From: Bacteroides sp. 519
GTDB lineage: Bacteria; Bacteroidota; Bacteroidia; Bacteroidales; Bacteroidaceae
Assembly (NCBI RefSeq): GCF_010500955.1
Contig: NZ_QVMJ01000014.1
Coordinates: forward strand, 88,421 to 152,420
DNA: 64,000 nt
Direction of reading: 5' to 3'
This document shows positions 53,021-64,000 of the stretch, piece after piece. The notes under the pieces were generated by a model, which worked only from the letters and a program-made list of their open reading frames with translations, had not been told where the DNA came from and made no database searches. How positions within the stretch are numbered: position 1 is the first letter of the stretch; each line of letters opens with the position of its first letter. The position numbers and the translations under genes are program-made.

Positions 53021-56000
53021 ATGAAAACAAGGTATATATTCTACTTTTTCCTTGCCTTCCTTTTTCTTACCCAGCAGGCTTGGGGGGCCGAAAACTATAA
53101 ATTCAGAACCATGTCGCCCGATGGGGGATTTTATTACGATGGCATAAAAGCCATTGAGCAAGACAAAGACGGATTTGTATGGATAATGATGGACTACGAG
53201 CTGTATCGCTTTGATGGACTGGAATATAAAAAATATTACCCACACTTTGCTGCAATAAACGACTCGTGCAAATGGCTTTTCCGCAACATGGCATCCGATG
53301 CTCAGGGAAATCTCTTTGTAAATACCGACAATGGGGTATTTGGCTACAACCGCATATACGATAAATTTGAATGGATATTCGATCGGGTTTATGTTATAAA
53401 AACAGATAAACTAAACAACTTGTGGGCATGGCACGAACAAAAGTGGCGACTGGTTGATGTAATAAACAAAACCTTAACCGAACCATTGTTCGATGGCGAC
53501 TCGGTATCGTACGTTAACCCAACCATTTGTACCCATAATAATGATCTTTATACATTTATAAATAACAAAGTATACCGCTACAACCCGGCAAAGCACGAAT
53601 TTGTTTTCTGTATGGCACTGCCCCAAAGCGATTCGAATATACGATTTGCCAAAGCACACCAGGGAAAGCTATGGCTATACAACAATAAGTACGGGCTGTA
53701 CAAAATAGATTTATCAACCTTTAGGGTAGAGGAACAATACGGACTGATTGACGAAGTTAGTAGCAGCTCAATCAGAACTTTCCTGATAGACCGGGAAGGA
53801 TACCTGTGGCTGGGAACCATAAACGGTTTGTACATACTCGACCCTCAAACCCGCACCTGCTCGCATTACACACATTCGGACACCGATCCGTTTAGTTTGC
53901 CCAATAACTCTATCTGGACAATAAACGAAGACCGCCAAGGCAATATCTGGGTAGGTACTTACTCGGGTAAATTATGTTATGTAAACATCAACGAAAGCAA
54001 TGCCTTTAAAACCTTCACTCCGCAAAACAGTGGCTTAAACCAAGTACCGGTAAGCTCGTTTGCCGAAAGCGAAAAACACATCTGGATTGGAACCGAAGGA
54101 GGAGGCATAAACCGTATGGATAAAGAAACCAACCAGTTTCAATACTTCACCCAGGACAACAATATAACATCTAACAACATAAAATCAATGGTGGTTTATC
54201 CAAACGAAAACCTCTGGATATCCATGTACACCGGCGGATTAGACCATTATGACAGATCGCAAAATACTGTTACCAACTACAAAAACAAACGCGAAACATC
54301 GAACTCGCTATTGATAAATAACATTCGTAAAACGGTTCAGGAGGCCGACTCCGGATTGTGGATAGCCTACCAGTATCAAAAACCCGAGATATCTTACTTC
54401 TCGATAAAAGCCAATACATTTAAGCATATTAAACTGAAAAAAGATACCGACGAATACATCTTCGACATTCTGAAGCAGGGCGAAAAGTACTTATGGGCCA
54501 TCACCAACGAAACTCTTTATAGAATGGACATAGCAACACACAAAGTAGAAACAATGATTGCCAAAAACTATATGGGGTTTTTCACGTTTTGCCTCGACGA
54601 TTCCGGAAACATCTGGATAGGAACCATTGGTAATGGTTTGATTAAATTCGATCCCAACAACACCACATTTGTAGCATTGCACGAACTGTTGCCCAACAAT
54701 ATTTATTCTATTTACAACATTTGTTACGACGATGGAAACATTTGGATGGGCACCGATAACGGATTGTATTGTTATAACATAGCGCAAAACAGTCTACAAA
54801 AATTTGATAAACGCGAGGGTACCCAAGGTCAGGTTTACTATCCTTTGGCGGTAATGAAAGGCAATAACGGGAAATTGTATTTTGGGGGCACAAATGGCTT
54901 CACGGTAGTTAATCCTAAAAAGCTGCCTTACAATCAGTATAAACCCAAAGTTATTATTTCCGACTTCTTTATTGATCATAAATCGGCACAACCCACTTAT
55001 GCCTTCAAAGACTCGGTTACCGAGATTGTATTAAAGTACGATCAGGCAAACTTCGGATTTAAATTTTCTTCGGACAACTACCATGTTCCCGAAAAAAACA
55101 CGTTCAGGTACAGGCTGAAAGGATACGATGAACGTTGGATTGAAACCACAGCCGCCAACCGAACTGCCATGTACTCTAAAGTTCCGGCAGGCACATACTA
55201 CTTCGAGGTTTACACTGCCAACAACGATGGGGTTTGGGGCAATACGCCTGTTACCATAAAGATAAAAAGAAAACCCGCCCCTTGGGTAAGTTGGCCGGCA
55301 TACCTGCTTTATTGTTTGGTAGTTATAAGTATTGTGTACATCATACTGCGACACTACAACGAAAAGAAACGGCTAAAAATGCAACTATATCTGGAAAATA
55401 TCGAAAACGATAAGAAAGAACAGATACACCAAACACAGCTTCGTTTCTTTACCAATATATCGCACGACTTCCGCACACCTCTGTCGCTTATTATTGCTGC
55501 ATTAGAGAAGTTAAGAAAAGAAGGATTGAAAGAGTATTATTACCGCATACTGAATGGTAATGCCCAACGGCTGCTCAATTTGGTTAACGAGTTAATGGAT
55601 TTCAGAACAGTTGAAAACGGTAAAATGAAACTGGAACTGCAATCCATCAACATTAACAACCTGATTAATGAAATAGCAACCGACTTTGCCGATTATGCCG
55701 CACAACGGAATATAGACTTCCGGATAGCATGTAACCCCAACCTGCCCAACGATATATATGTTGACAGAAATATACTGGAAAAGGTTGTTATGAACTTATT
55801 GAATAATGCCTTTAAATACAGTCGCGACAATGGCAACATTACCATAGAAACGGGGTTTGGAAACAATAACTTTGTTTCTCGCTATAAAAGCAGCCACACC
55901 ATTGGCGAGGTAACCAACTATGCCGAAACGTTTCACATAGCAGTTAAGGATACCGGCGTTGGCATTTCGAAGGAGTCTATCAGCAGTGTATTCGAAAGAT

Positions 56001-57046
56001 TTTATAAGGTAAATACCGTTAACTCCGATTCGCATTTAGGAACCGGAATAGGTTTGGCACTTGTTAAAAGCTTTGTGTTACTGCACAAAGGAAGCATATC
56101 GCTTTATAGCGAAAGAAACGAAGGTACAGATATCATTGTTTATCTGCCCCTGAACAAAGAGGTGTTTAATGAAGAAGACTTTATGCAATCGAAGGAGGTC
56201 AAGGTTGAAAAAGAAGAGCCAGCCGAAGACAATGCCCCATACACACCAGCCGGGAATGAAGAAAACAAGATACTGAAACAACTGAAAAAGAAAATACTGA
56301 TAGCCGAAGACAACGAAGACCTGCGCGTACTGATTGCCGAATCGCTATCGGACGAATTTGATATTTACCAGGCACCCGACGGACTTGCAGCCACCAAGTT
56401 GATTGCCAAAGTAGATTTTGAGCTGATTGTAAGCGATATTATGATGCCCCACAAAGATGGAGTTTCGTTGTGCAACGATGTGAAAACGGATATAAACACA
56501 TCGCACATTCCATTTATTTTGCTTACAGCCAAAACAAGTGTGGAAAGTAAAATAGAAGGAGTAGGGTCGGGCGCCGATTTGTATCTGGAAAAACCAATAG
56601 ACCTTAACTTCCTTAAACTGTCCATACAAAATATATTCAGAAACCAGCAACAGCTGAAAGAATACTATGCCAAGAACTACTATGCCGACAGCAGTGAACT
56701 GTCGTCGAACGAACAAGACAACAAATTCCTGAAGAAACTCACAGCATTTATTGAGGCCAACCTGGATCAATCCGAGATGGATGTAAACCTGATAGCCAAC
56801 GAACTGTCGATGAGCAGAAGCAAACTTTACACAAAAGTGAAAGGCCTCACAGGCAAATCGGTAGTTGAATTTGTACTAAATTACCGTTTGCGTAAAGCAG
56901 CCAAACTAATTATTGAAGAAAACATAACAATGAAAGAAGTTATGATGCAAATAGGTATTGAAAGTCAACCCTACTTTACAAATGCCTTTAAAAAGATGTT
57001 TGGCGAAACCCCAACTGCGTTTGCAGCAAAGCACAAAGCAAAATAA
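53021..57046 (+). CDS. Hybrid two-component system sensor/regulator (HTCS)
   Basis: A 1341-residue single-protein two-component system that senses a glycan fragment in the periplasm and activates the PUL. In order: signal peptide ending AWGAEN; a two-propeller sensor of about 14 repeats (GFVWIMMDYELYRFDGLEY; GNIWVGTYSGKL); a Y_Y_Y domain near 660-750; a transmembrane helix near 757-777; a histidine kinase with His in NISHDFRTPLSLI near residue 812; and an ATPase with DTGVGIS and GTGIGLAL. A receiver domain follows with Asp in IVSDIMMPHKDG near 1139, then an AraC-type HTH from about 1255. It is complete, and its target is probably the susC promoter. Confidence 0.96.
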   Translation: MKTRYIFYFFLAFLFLTQQAWGAENYKFRTMSPDGGFYYDGIKAIEQDKDGFVWIMMDYELYRFDGLEYKKYYPHFAAINDSCKWLFRNMASDAQGNLFVNTDNGVFGYNRIYDKFEWIFDRVYVIKTDKLNNLWAWHEQKWRLVDVINKTLTEPLFDGDSVSYVNPTICTHNNDLYTFINNKVYRYNPAKHEFVFCMALPQSDSNIRFAKAHQGKLWLYNNKYGLYKIDLSTFRVEEQYGLIDEVSSSSIRTFLIDREGYLWLGTINGLYILDPQTRTCSHYTHSDTDPFSLPNNSIWTINEDRQGNIWVGTYSGKLCYVNINESNAFKTFTPQNSGLNQVPVSSFAESEKHIWIGTEGGGINRMDKETNQFQYFTQDNNITSNNIKSMVVYPNENLWISMYTGGLDHYDRSQNTVTNYKNKRETSNSLLINNIRKTVQEADSGLWIAYQYQKPEISYFSIKANTFKHIKLKKDTDEYIFDILKQGEKYLWAITNETLYRMDIATHKVETMIAKNYMGFFTFCLDDSGNIWIGTIGNGLIKFDPNNTTFVALHELLPNNIYSIYNICYDDGNIWMGTDNGLYCYNIAQNSLQKFDKREGTQGQVYYPLAVMKGNNGKLYFGGTNGFTVVNPKKLPYNQYKPKVIISDFFIDHKSAQPTYAFKDSVTEIVLKYDQANFGFKFSSDNYHVPEKNTFRYRLKGYDERWIETTAANRTAMYSKVPAGTYYFEVYTANNDGVWGNTPVTIKIKRKPAPWVSWPAYLLYCLVVISIVYIILRHYNEKKRLKMQLYLENIENDKKEQIHQTQLRFFTNISHDFRTPLSLIIAALEKLRKEGLKEYYYRILNGNAQRLLNLVNELMDFRTVENGKMKLELQSININNLINEIATDFADYAAQRNIDFRIACNPNLPNDIYVDRNILEKVVMNLLNNAFKYSRDNGNITIETGFGNNNFVSRYKSSHTIGEVTNYAETFHIAVKDTGVGISKESISSVFERFYKVNTVNSDSHLGTGIGLALVKSFVLLHKGSISLYSERNEGTDIIVYLPLNKEVFNEEDFMQSKEVKVEKEEPAEDNAPYTPAGNEENKILKQLKKKILIAEDNEDLRVLIAESLSDEFDIYQAPDGLAATKLIAKVDFELIVSDIMMPHKDGVSLCNDVKTDINTSHIPFILLTAKTSVESKIEGVGSGADLYLEKPIDLNFLKLSIQNIFRNQQQLKEYYAKNYYADSSELSSNEQDNKFLKKLTAFIEANLDQSEMDVNLIANELSMSRSKLYTKVKGLTGKSVVEFVLNYRLRKAAKLIIEENITMKEVMMQIGIESQPYFTNAFKKMFGETPTAFAAKHKAK

Positions 57047-57188
57047 TAACCCGTTTTAAACAAATAGATAAAACAAATACTGAATTGAGTAAAGGCGCAA
57101 ATGGGTAAACATCTAATTTTGCTCAGAGGTTGATTGGCTTTAGATCAAATCATCATACAAAGAAAAAACGTTATCAAATTACATTATT

Positions 57189-58307
57189 ATGAAACCTTTA
57201 CTCACTCCGTTCCTGGCATTTCTTCTACTGGTTAACCTCTCTTGTTCCGGAAATAAAGAAAGAGATAATATAAAGTTGGTTATGAAACAAGTAGCCAACT
57301 GGCAAATGGAGAACTTTACCTATAAAACAGAAGGTAACCTGCACGACTATGGCATCGATGCCTGGACCAACGGAGTACTTTACCTGGGCATATTTGATTG
57401 GGCAGAGGCAACCGGCGATACGTTGGGCCACAAGTGGTTGATGTCTATAGGTACAGAAAACAACTGGACCATTCCTGCTAACTTTGCCAATTATCCCAAA
57501 TACAGCCTTTATCATGCCGACGAGTTGTGTGTTGCCCAGTTTTACCTGAGCATGTATGGCAAGTATAAGCAACCCGAAATGCTTGCATCCGTCAGGCAAC
57601 GGGCCGATTGGATAATGCACAACCCGGCCGACTCTTCTATGAGTTACCGTAACAAGCAACAATGGGTTTGGTGCGATGCGTTGTTTATGGCCCCTCCGGT
57701 ATATGCACAACTATCTGATATTACCGGTAACACTGCCTATCTGGATTTTATGCATGAAAACTTCTTGAAAACATACCATCACTTATACGATAAGGAAGCT
57801 AACCTGTTTTACCGCGATGATAGTTATCTGGGCAAAACAGAGGCCAACGGCGAAAAGATTTTCTGGGGCCGGGGCAACGGTTGGGTGTTGGCAGGCATAA
57901 TAAACATACTGAAACAGATTCCTGCAGATTCTCACTATCGCCCTTATTACACCAGTCTTTTTGTTGAACTGGCCGCCCGGTTAAGCAAATTGCAAAATGC
58001 TGATGGCTTTTGGCACGCCAGCCTGTTAGATCCCGCCAGTTACCCATCGCCCGAAACCAGTGCAACAGCCCTGATTACATACGGATTGGCCTATGGGGTA
58101 AACAACAAACTGCTCAACAGTTCGTATATTCCTACTATTAAAAAAGCATGGGAGGCACTTCTCACTGCTATCGATACAAACGGCAAACTGGGATATGTGC
58201 AGCCCATTGGTGCCGATCCCAAAAAGGTTACCCGCGAAATGACAGCCGTATATGGTACAGGTGCATTCCTGATGGCCGGAGTCGAAATGTTGAAACTATT
58301 AGAATAA
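57189..58307 (+). CDS. GH105 unsaturated uronyl hydrolase, lipoprotein
   Basis: Glycoside hydrolase family 105 (YteR/YesR-type) that removes a 4,5-unsaturated uronic acid left by a polysaccharide lyase. The 372-residue protein has a lipoprotein signal (LLVNLSC). The (alpha/alpha)6 barrel shows AWTNGVLYLGIFDWAEATGD, the QWVWCDALFMAPPVYAQLSD segment with the probable catalytic Asp near residue 163, and FWGRGNGWVLAGIINIL. No lyase gene is present in the window, so its substrate must come from elsewhere. It is followed by GH2 and GH29 in the same direction, separated by 16 bases. Confidence 0.92.
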   Translation: MKPLLTPFLAFLLLVNLSCSGNKERDNIKLVMKQVANWQMENFTYKTEGNLHDYGIDAWTNGVLYLGIFDWAEATGDTLGHKWLMSIGTENNWTIPANFANYPKYSLYHADELCVAQFYLSMYGKYKQPEMLASVRQRADWIMHNPADSSMSYRNKQQWVWCDALFMAPPVYAQLSDITGNTAYLDFMHENFLKTYHHLYDKEANLFYRDDSYLGKTEANGEKIFWGRGNGWVLAGIINILKQIPADSHYRPYYTSLFVELAARLSKLQNADGFWHASLLDPASYPSPETSATALITYGLAYGVNNKLLNSSYIPTIKKAWEALLTAIDTNGKLGYVQPIGADPKKVTREMTAVYGTGAFLMAGVEMLKLLE

Positions 58308-58323
58308 GCATAAACTAAATCTC

Positions 58324-60444
58324 ATGAAAAGAAACGTGTTTTTATTACTTGCCTTTTACCTTTTTGCATGCACTGCTTACAGTCAAACAACAGCAAGAAC
58401 AGTTACTTCCTTCAACGAGGGTTGGAAGTTTAAAAAAGGTCCCTTCGCTAAAGACCCCACTTTGTTTGCTGCCGGCTTCGACATGCGCTGGCAGGATGTA
58501 AACATTCCGCACACCTGGAACAATACCGATATGCAGAATGATAAAAACAACTATTATGCAGGCGAGGCGTACTACCGGAAAGAGTACACCCCGGATGCTT
58601 CACTCAAAGATAAAAGAATATTCCTGCGATTCGAAGGGGTAGGTTCAGTGGCCGAAGTATATGTAAACAACACCTATGTGGGAAATCACAAAGGGGCTTA
58701 CTCTGCTTTTGCTGTTGAGATAACCAATGCCTTAAAGTTTGGCGAAAAAAACCAGATTCAGGTAAAGGTCGATAACTCGTCCCGGCCAGATGTTATACCC
58801 ATTAATCATACACTGTTTGGGGTGTACGGGGGTATTTATCGTCCGGTAGAACTTATTGTTACCAATAAAGTAAACATTGCTGTAACCGATTTTGCATCGC
58901 CCGGTATTTACATCAGCCAAAAGAAAGTAACTTCTAAATCGGCAGATGTGAACATTAAGATTAAGATGGAAAACAAGAACAAAACAGCTGTAGATGTTGT
59001 GCTTTCGACAACTGTTTTCGAGGCAAATGGTAAAGTAAAGGCGGGTATGTTAACTCCTGTAACCGTTCTTCCACAGGGAAGACAGTTTGTTGAACAAGAC
59101 TTCACCCTAAAGAATCCGCACCTGTGGCAAGGACTGGAAGACCCCTATCTATACAAAGTAGTTACCCAGGTATTATCCGGTAACAAGGTGATTGATGAAG
59201 TAGTTCAACCCCTGGGACTAAGACACTTTGAACTGAAAGCTGCCGATGGCATGTACCTGAACGGGAAAAAAGTTCCGATGTATGGCGTATGCCGGCATCA
59301 GGACTGGTGGAAGCTAGGTAGTGCCCTTACAAACGAAAATCACGATACCGATCTTGCCATTATTAAAGAAATAGGGGCCACCACCATTCGTTTTGCACAT
59401 TATCAGCAATCGGAATATCTTTATTCTAAGTGCGATAGTATTGGTTTTATGATTTGGGCAGAGATTCCTTTTGTTAACCGGGTAAGCACTTGGGAGGGCG
59501 AAAATGCCAAACAACAACTGATAGAAATGGTTCGCCAGAACTACAATCACCCCTCTATTTATGTTTGGGGGCTGCACAACGAAGTATACACCCCTTACGA
59601 TTACACAGTAGCACTCACTACCGATCTGCACGATCTGGCTAAATCCGAAGATCCGTACCGGTATACGGTTTCGGTAAGTGGTTATTCAAAAGTAGATCAG
59701 GCATCGAACCTCAATGCCGACATACAAGGTATTAACCACTACTTTGGTTGGTATAGTGGCAAAATACAGGATGTAGAAAAGTGGATAACAGGCATGGAGA
59801 AAGATTTTCCCAACTACAAAGTAATGTTCTCCGAGTATGGTGCCGAAGCAAACATTCATCAACAAGAAGAGGTGGTTGGCGATTTCGGCCGGTGGTTCTC
59901 ACAGTTCTATCCCGAAACATTTGCTACTAAGTTTCACGAAATACATTGGGGGGTAATATCCCAACATCCTTACCTGATTGGTTCTTACATTTGGAACACC
60001 TTCGACTTTGCTACGCCGGCCACAACACAGGGTGGGGTAGAAGCACGGAATATGAAAGGCCTTGTTACCTTCGACCGTAAAACAAAGAAAGATCCATATT
60101 ACTGGTACAAAGCAAACTGGAGCAAAGAACCTGTATTGTACCTTACTCAGCGCAGGGCTACACAACGAGAAAATAAAGTAACGCCTGTAACCGTATATTC
60201 AAATATGGGCACACCTAAATTGTATGTAAATGGTGTAGAGGTAACAAATGTAACACAGGGCACAACCCATGTACACTATATCTTCAACAACATTGAACTG
60301 AACGAAGGCGAAAACACCATTATAACAAAAGTTACTGCCAACGGTAAGGAACACGAAGATAAGGTTGTGTGGAACTACTCTCCCGAGAACCGCAAGTTAC
60401 TGGAGAAGGCAACGCTTAAAACAAAAGAACATATAGGATTATGA
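58324..60444 (+). CDS. GH2 beta-galactosidase-type enzyme, exported
   Basis: GH2 enzyme of 706 residues with a signal peptide ending CTAYSQ. Sugar-binding domain (FNEGWKFKKGPFAK; VNIPHTWNNTDMQND), an Ig-like domain, a barrel with the acid/base Glu in VWGLHNEVYT near residue 420 and the nucleophile in MFSEYGAEAN near 503, and a C-terminal Ig-like domain. It is paralogous to the minus-strand GH2 at 43900. Its stop overlaps the GH29 start by four bases (ATGA), so the two are made together. Galactose or glucuronic acid could be removed; motifs do not settle which. Confidence 0.93.
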   Translation: MKRNVFLLLAFYLFACTAYSQTTARTVTSFNEGWKFKKGPFAKDPTLFAAGFDMRWQDVNIPHTWNNTDMQNDKNNYYAGEAYYRKEYTPDASLKDKRIFLRFEGVGSVAEVYVNNTYVGNHKGAYSAFAVEITNALKFGEKNQIQVKVDNSSRPDVIPINHTLFGVYGGIYRPVELIVTNKVNIAVTDFASPGIYISQKKVTSKSADVNIKIKMENKNKTAVDVVLSTTVFEANGKVKAGMLTPVTVLPQGRQFVEQDFTLKNPHLWQGLEDPYLYKVVTQVLSGNKVIDEVVQPLGLRHFELKAADGMYLNGKKVPMYGVCRHQDWWKLGSALTNENHDTDLAIIKEIGATTIRFAHYQQSEYLYSKCDSIGFMIWAEIPFVNRVSTWEGENAKQQLIEMVRQNYNHPSIYVWGLHNEVYTPYDYTVALTTDLHDLAKSEDPYRYTVSVSGYSKVDQASNLNADIQGINHYFGWYSGKIQDVEKWITGMEKDFPNYKVMFSEYGAEANIHQQEEVVGDFGRWFSQFYPETFATKFHEIHWGVISQHPYLIGSYIWNTFDFATPATTQGGVEARNMKGLVTFDRKTKKDPYYWYKANWSKEPVLYLTQRRATQRENKVTPVTVYSNMGTPKLYVNGVEVTNVTQGTTHVHYIFNNIELNEGENTIITKVTANGKEHEDKVVWNYSPENRKLLEKATLKTKEHIGL

Positions 60445-61883
60445 AAAAAACTCTTTTCTTATTATTTGTATTAGCAGGATTACTAATATTTCCTGCAAAT
60501 GCACAAAACAGACGCGCATCAATCCCGTTAAAACATGGTGCGCACCGTATAGGGAAACGTACCGATGCCGAAATGCAACGCTGGCGCGAACATGGCTTGG
60601 GTCAGTTTATACATTGGGGAGTATATGCCATACCGGGTGGTTTTTGGGAAGACAAATATTATCCCGGTGCTGCCGAATGGATTCGCTCATGGAAAGAAAT
60701 GCCCAAAGATGCTTACGATAACCTGTACAAGGGATTCAACCCCAAAGCTTTTGATGCCAAACGTTGGGCTAAACAAGCCAAAGAGATGGGGGCTAAATAT
60801 ATGATATTTACCACAAAGCATCACGATGGTTTTTGCTTGTGGCCCAGCAAATACACCGATTACACCATTGCCAACTCACCCTACAAAAAGGATATAGTAA
60901 AAGCTGTGGTCGATGCTTATAACAAAGAAGGAATCGATGTGCATCTGTATTTCTCCATCATCGACTGGAATTACAAAGGATATCGTTCGGCACCTCCGGT
61001 AACCAAAGAGGACAGCGTGTTGTACGATAAGTTTAAAGAGTTCACCCGCAATCAGTTAATAGAACTGTTAACCAATTACCCTACCATTAAAGGACTTTGG
61101 TTTGATGGTAGTTGGGATAAGGCATGGATAAACGAAGCCGCCTGGGTTGATGAATTAGGAAACGAACTTCGTGCCATGCATCCGGGATTGGTTATTGGTA
61201 GTCGCTTCCGTGCCGATGAGAATGGTAAACGCCACTACGACTCAAACGGTGACCTGATTGACGATTACGATCAGACTTGGGAACGCGACCTGCCCAACTC
61301 AATAGACGATTTGAATGGTAGTGATTGGGATTGTGTAATGACTGTACCTCAAAACCAATGGGGTTATCATAAGGAATGGCGAGGGTATGTAAAAACATCG
61401 TACGACTTAATAAAGATGATGCTTCATGCCGTATCTATGAATGGTAACTTTGTTGTAAACTTCGGCCCCGACGGGCAAGGCAACATTCGTCCGGAAGAAA
61501 CTCAACTGGCTGCAGAGATAGGCGAATGGATGAAGATTAACAGCGAAGCCATTTACGGTACATCCCATGTAGGTTTGAAACAACAAGGCTGGGGATATTA
61601 TACCGGAAAGGATAATAAAATATACCTGACTGTTTTTAACAGGCCAATTAATAACATGATTAATCTGGAGATTCCCAAAGGAGGCGTTAAGCCATTAAAA
61701 GCTTATTTCTTAGCGAATAAAGAGGAGGTTGAGATTATTGATGCCGCTAAAAACAAACACAATAACAGTTTGTATAACATCGCCATACCTGCCGGTTATA
61801 CCTCGGATAAACCATTTGTTATTGTTCTTGAAGTGGAACAGAATTTGAATGATAAGGATACGTATCAACAGGCGAAAACGTAA
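60441..61883 (+). CDS. GH29 alpha-L-fucosidase, exported
   Basis: Removes alpha-linked L-fucose. The 480-residue protein has a signal peptide ending FPANAQ. GH29 features are GQFIHWGVYAIPGGFWED, the KYMIFTTKHHDGFCLWPS segment and the nucleophile Asp in KGLWFDGSWDKAW near residue 221, followed by the FGPDGQGNI motif and a beta-sandwich tail. It overlaps the upstream GH2 by four bases and ends the plus-strand operon three bases before a strong hairpin. Linkage specificity (1,2 or other) cannot be told. Confidence 0.93.
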   Translation: MKKTLFLLFVLAGLLIFPANAQNRRASIPLKHGAHRIGKRTDAEMQRWREHGLGQFIHWGVYAIPGGFWEDKYYPGAAEWIRSWKEMPKDAYDNLYKGFNPKAFDAKRWAKQAKEMGAKYMIFTTKHHDGFCLWPSKYTDYTIANSPYKKDIVKAVVDAYNKEGIDVHLYFSIIDWNYKGYRSAPPVTKEDSVLYDKFKEFTRNQLIELLTNYPTIKGLWFDGSWDKAWINEAAWVDELGNELRAMHPGLVIGSRFRADENGKRHYDSNGDLIDDYDQTWERDLPNSIDDLNGSDWDCVMTVPQNQWGYHKEWRGYVKTSYDLIKMMLHAVSMNGNFVVNFGPDGQGNIRPEETQLAAEIGEWMKINSEAIYGTSHVGLKQQGWGYYTGKDNKIYLTVFNRPINNMINLEIPKGGVKPLKAYFLANKEEVEIIDAAKNKHNNSLYNIAIPAGYTSDKPFVIVLEVEQNLNDKDTYQQAKT

Positions 61884-61885
61884 AT

Positions 61886-63105
<1,220 letters not shown>

Positions 63106-63126
63106 GGGGTTGGGGTTTAAAGATTA

Positions 63127-64000
63127 CTAAAATCGGCTCGACCCATCAAAGCAATGTGTACATACTTTGCATTTAGGTAGTCCAATAGCCTGAATCATAG
63201 TCTCCATCGAATTGAATTTTAAACTAGTTAGTTTAAACTTTTCTGCAATCTCGTTTACCATTCTTTTATATTCGGGAGAGTCTGTTGTGGCATATTTATC
63301 CAGGTTTTTATTTTCATCGCCCTCAAACTTCTTGATTATTTGGCGAGTGATAAGCTCCATTGGGCTTCTTGAAGAAGTAAAGCCTATAAACGGACAACCA
63401 TAGATAAGCGGTGGACAGCCGATACGCATGTGCACCTCTTTGGCACCATACTCAAAAAGAACTTTTACGTTATCTTTCAGCTGAGTGCCTCGTACAATAG
63501 AATCGTCGCAGAAAATAATACGTTTACCTTGTAATATGGCCCGGTTGGGAATTAGTTTCATCCGGGCAACCAAATCACGTAGTTCTTGCTTAGCAGGAGT
63601 AAAGCTACGAGGCCATGTAGGAGTATATTTAGTAATAGCACGGCGGTAAGGTACTCCTTTTCCCTGTGCATAACCAAGTCCTTGTCCGATGCCCGAATCC
63701 GGGATTCCGCAAACAAAATCCACATCCGAATCATCACCCTGGCTCATAATGCGTCCGCTTTCGTACCTGAATTCTTCTACATTTCTACCTTCGTAAGATG
63801 AGTTTGGAAATCCATAATACACCCAAAGGAAAGAGCAAACCTGCATTTCTTCGTTAGGTTTCCGTAATTGCTCTACCCTGTCGGCATATACCCTAACAAT
63901 TTCTCCCGGGCCTAAATCGGAAACGTGATCAAAATCAAGATTGGGTAAACTGTTCGATTCGCTGGTTATGGCATACGCATTTTCTTTCTTACCCAATATA
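63127..64000 (-). CDS. purF: Amidophosphoribosyltransferase, 5' end cut by window edge
   Basis: First enzyme of purine synthesis, making phosphoribosylamine from PRPP and glutamine. The visible 291 residues are the C-terminal part. They open in ILGKKENAYAITSES, with the frame continuing beyond 64000, so the glutaminase domain is missing. Diagnostic are VDFVCGIPDSGIGQGLGYAQG, the PRPP-binding IIFCDDSIVRGTQLKDNV motif and the C-terminal cysteines in CKVCTHCFDGSSRF. In Bacteroidales the full protein is about 610-630 residues, so about half is seen. Confidence 0.95.
   Translation of the reverse strand, partial: ILGKKENAYAITSESNSLPNLDFDHVSDLGPGEIVRVYADRVEQLRKPNEEMQVCSFLWVYYGFPNSSYEGRNVEEFRYESGRIMSQGDDSDVDFVCGIPDSGIGQGLGYAQGKGVPYRRAITKYTPTWPRSFTPAKQELRDLVARMKLIPNRAILQGKRIIFCDDSIVRGTQLKDNVKVLFEYGAKEVHMRIGCPPLIYGCPFIGFTSSRSPMELITRQIIKKFEGDENKNLDKYATTDSPEYKRMVNEIAEKFKLTSLKFNSMETMIQAIGLPKCKVCTHCFDGSSRF

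Noticed and set aside
56345..56770. Minus-strand open frame of 141 codons in the hybrid sensor gene
   Set aside because: Antisense of the receiver domain, composition is not protein-like.

Overview
The window is a 64 kb piece of a Bacteroidales (Bacteroidota) chromosome. Supporting signs are three SusC/SusD-type outer-membrane features (two SusC/SusD pairs and a hybrid two-component sensor with a periplasmic propeller and an AraC output), a fused lpxC-fabZ gene, the pyrF-prfA-purM order, a fimbrillin/FISUMP lipoprotein, low GC, and many promoters with the Bacteroidota -7 element TAnnTTTG. The sequence alone does not fix the genus.

Layout. 1-10.3 kb (mostly minus strand): a 3'-truncated secreted GH2 beta-galactosidase, a lysine exporter split into two genes (LysO type), a SusD/SusC pair and its likely TPR/HTH membrane regulator. 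10.4-15.5 kb (plus): SPFH protein, alpha/beta hydrolase, ribbon-helix-helix protein, small membrane protein, then a BlaI-type repressor and an M56 (BlaR1-like) sensor with three evenly spaced operator half-site pairs in front. 15.6-26.7 kb (minus): housekeeping genes miaA, lpxA, lpxC-fabZ, lpxD, pyrF, prfA, purM, recA and a saccharopine dehydrogenase-like gene, separated by striking inverted-repeat arrays. 26.8-31.3 kb: an Rpn-family nuclease and a fimbrillin, with decayed partial copies of both on either side and a relic of a DUF1670-like gene.

31.3-43.9 kb is the accessory core. It begins with a replication-like module: S24 repressor, face-to-face promoters, DUF4373 protein, five 22-bp iterons, Toprim primase-helicase, DUF4248, HU-like protein, a 33-residue 'smalltalk' protein and an M15 peptidase. 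No integrase or virion gene is seen. Inside and after this module lies a decayed RHS polymorphic-toxin locus. A short RHS-core segment is repeated three times, each followed by different AT-rich toxin-tip or immunity-like genes, several of them frameshifted.

43.9-61.9 kb is a polysaccharide utilisation locus: GH2 (minus), SusC, SusD, a Big2/F5-8C surface lipoprotein, a hybrid two-component sensor, GH105, a second GH2 and GH29. Together they suggest breakdown of a fucose- and galactose-decorated, uronic-acid-containing glycan. The window ends with a MalY/PatB-like PLP enzyme and the 5'-truncated purF.

The most unusual overall signal is the set of intergenic repeats: inverted arrays of 7-10 bp words, several sharing a CCGCATGG loop and several supplying the stop codons of neighbouring genes; two arrays of a 22-bp repeat; and two nearly identical 122-bp MITE-like elements, one nested inside another repeat.
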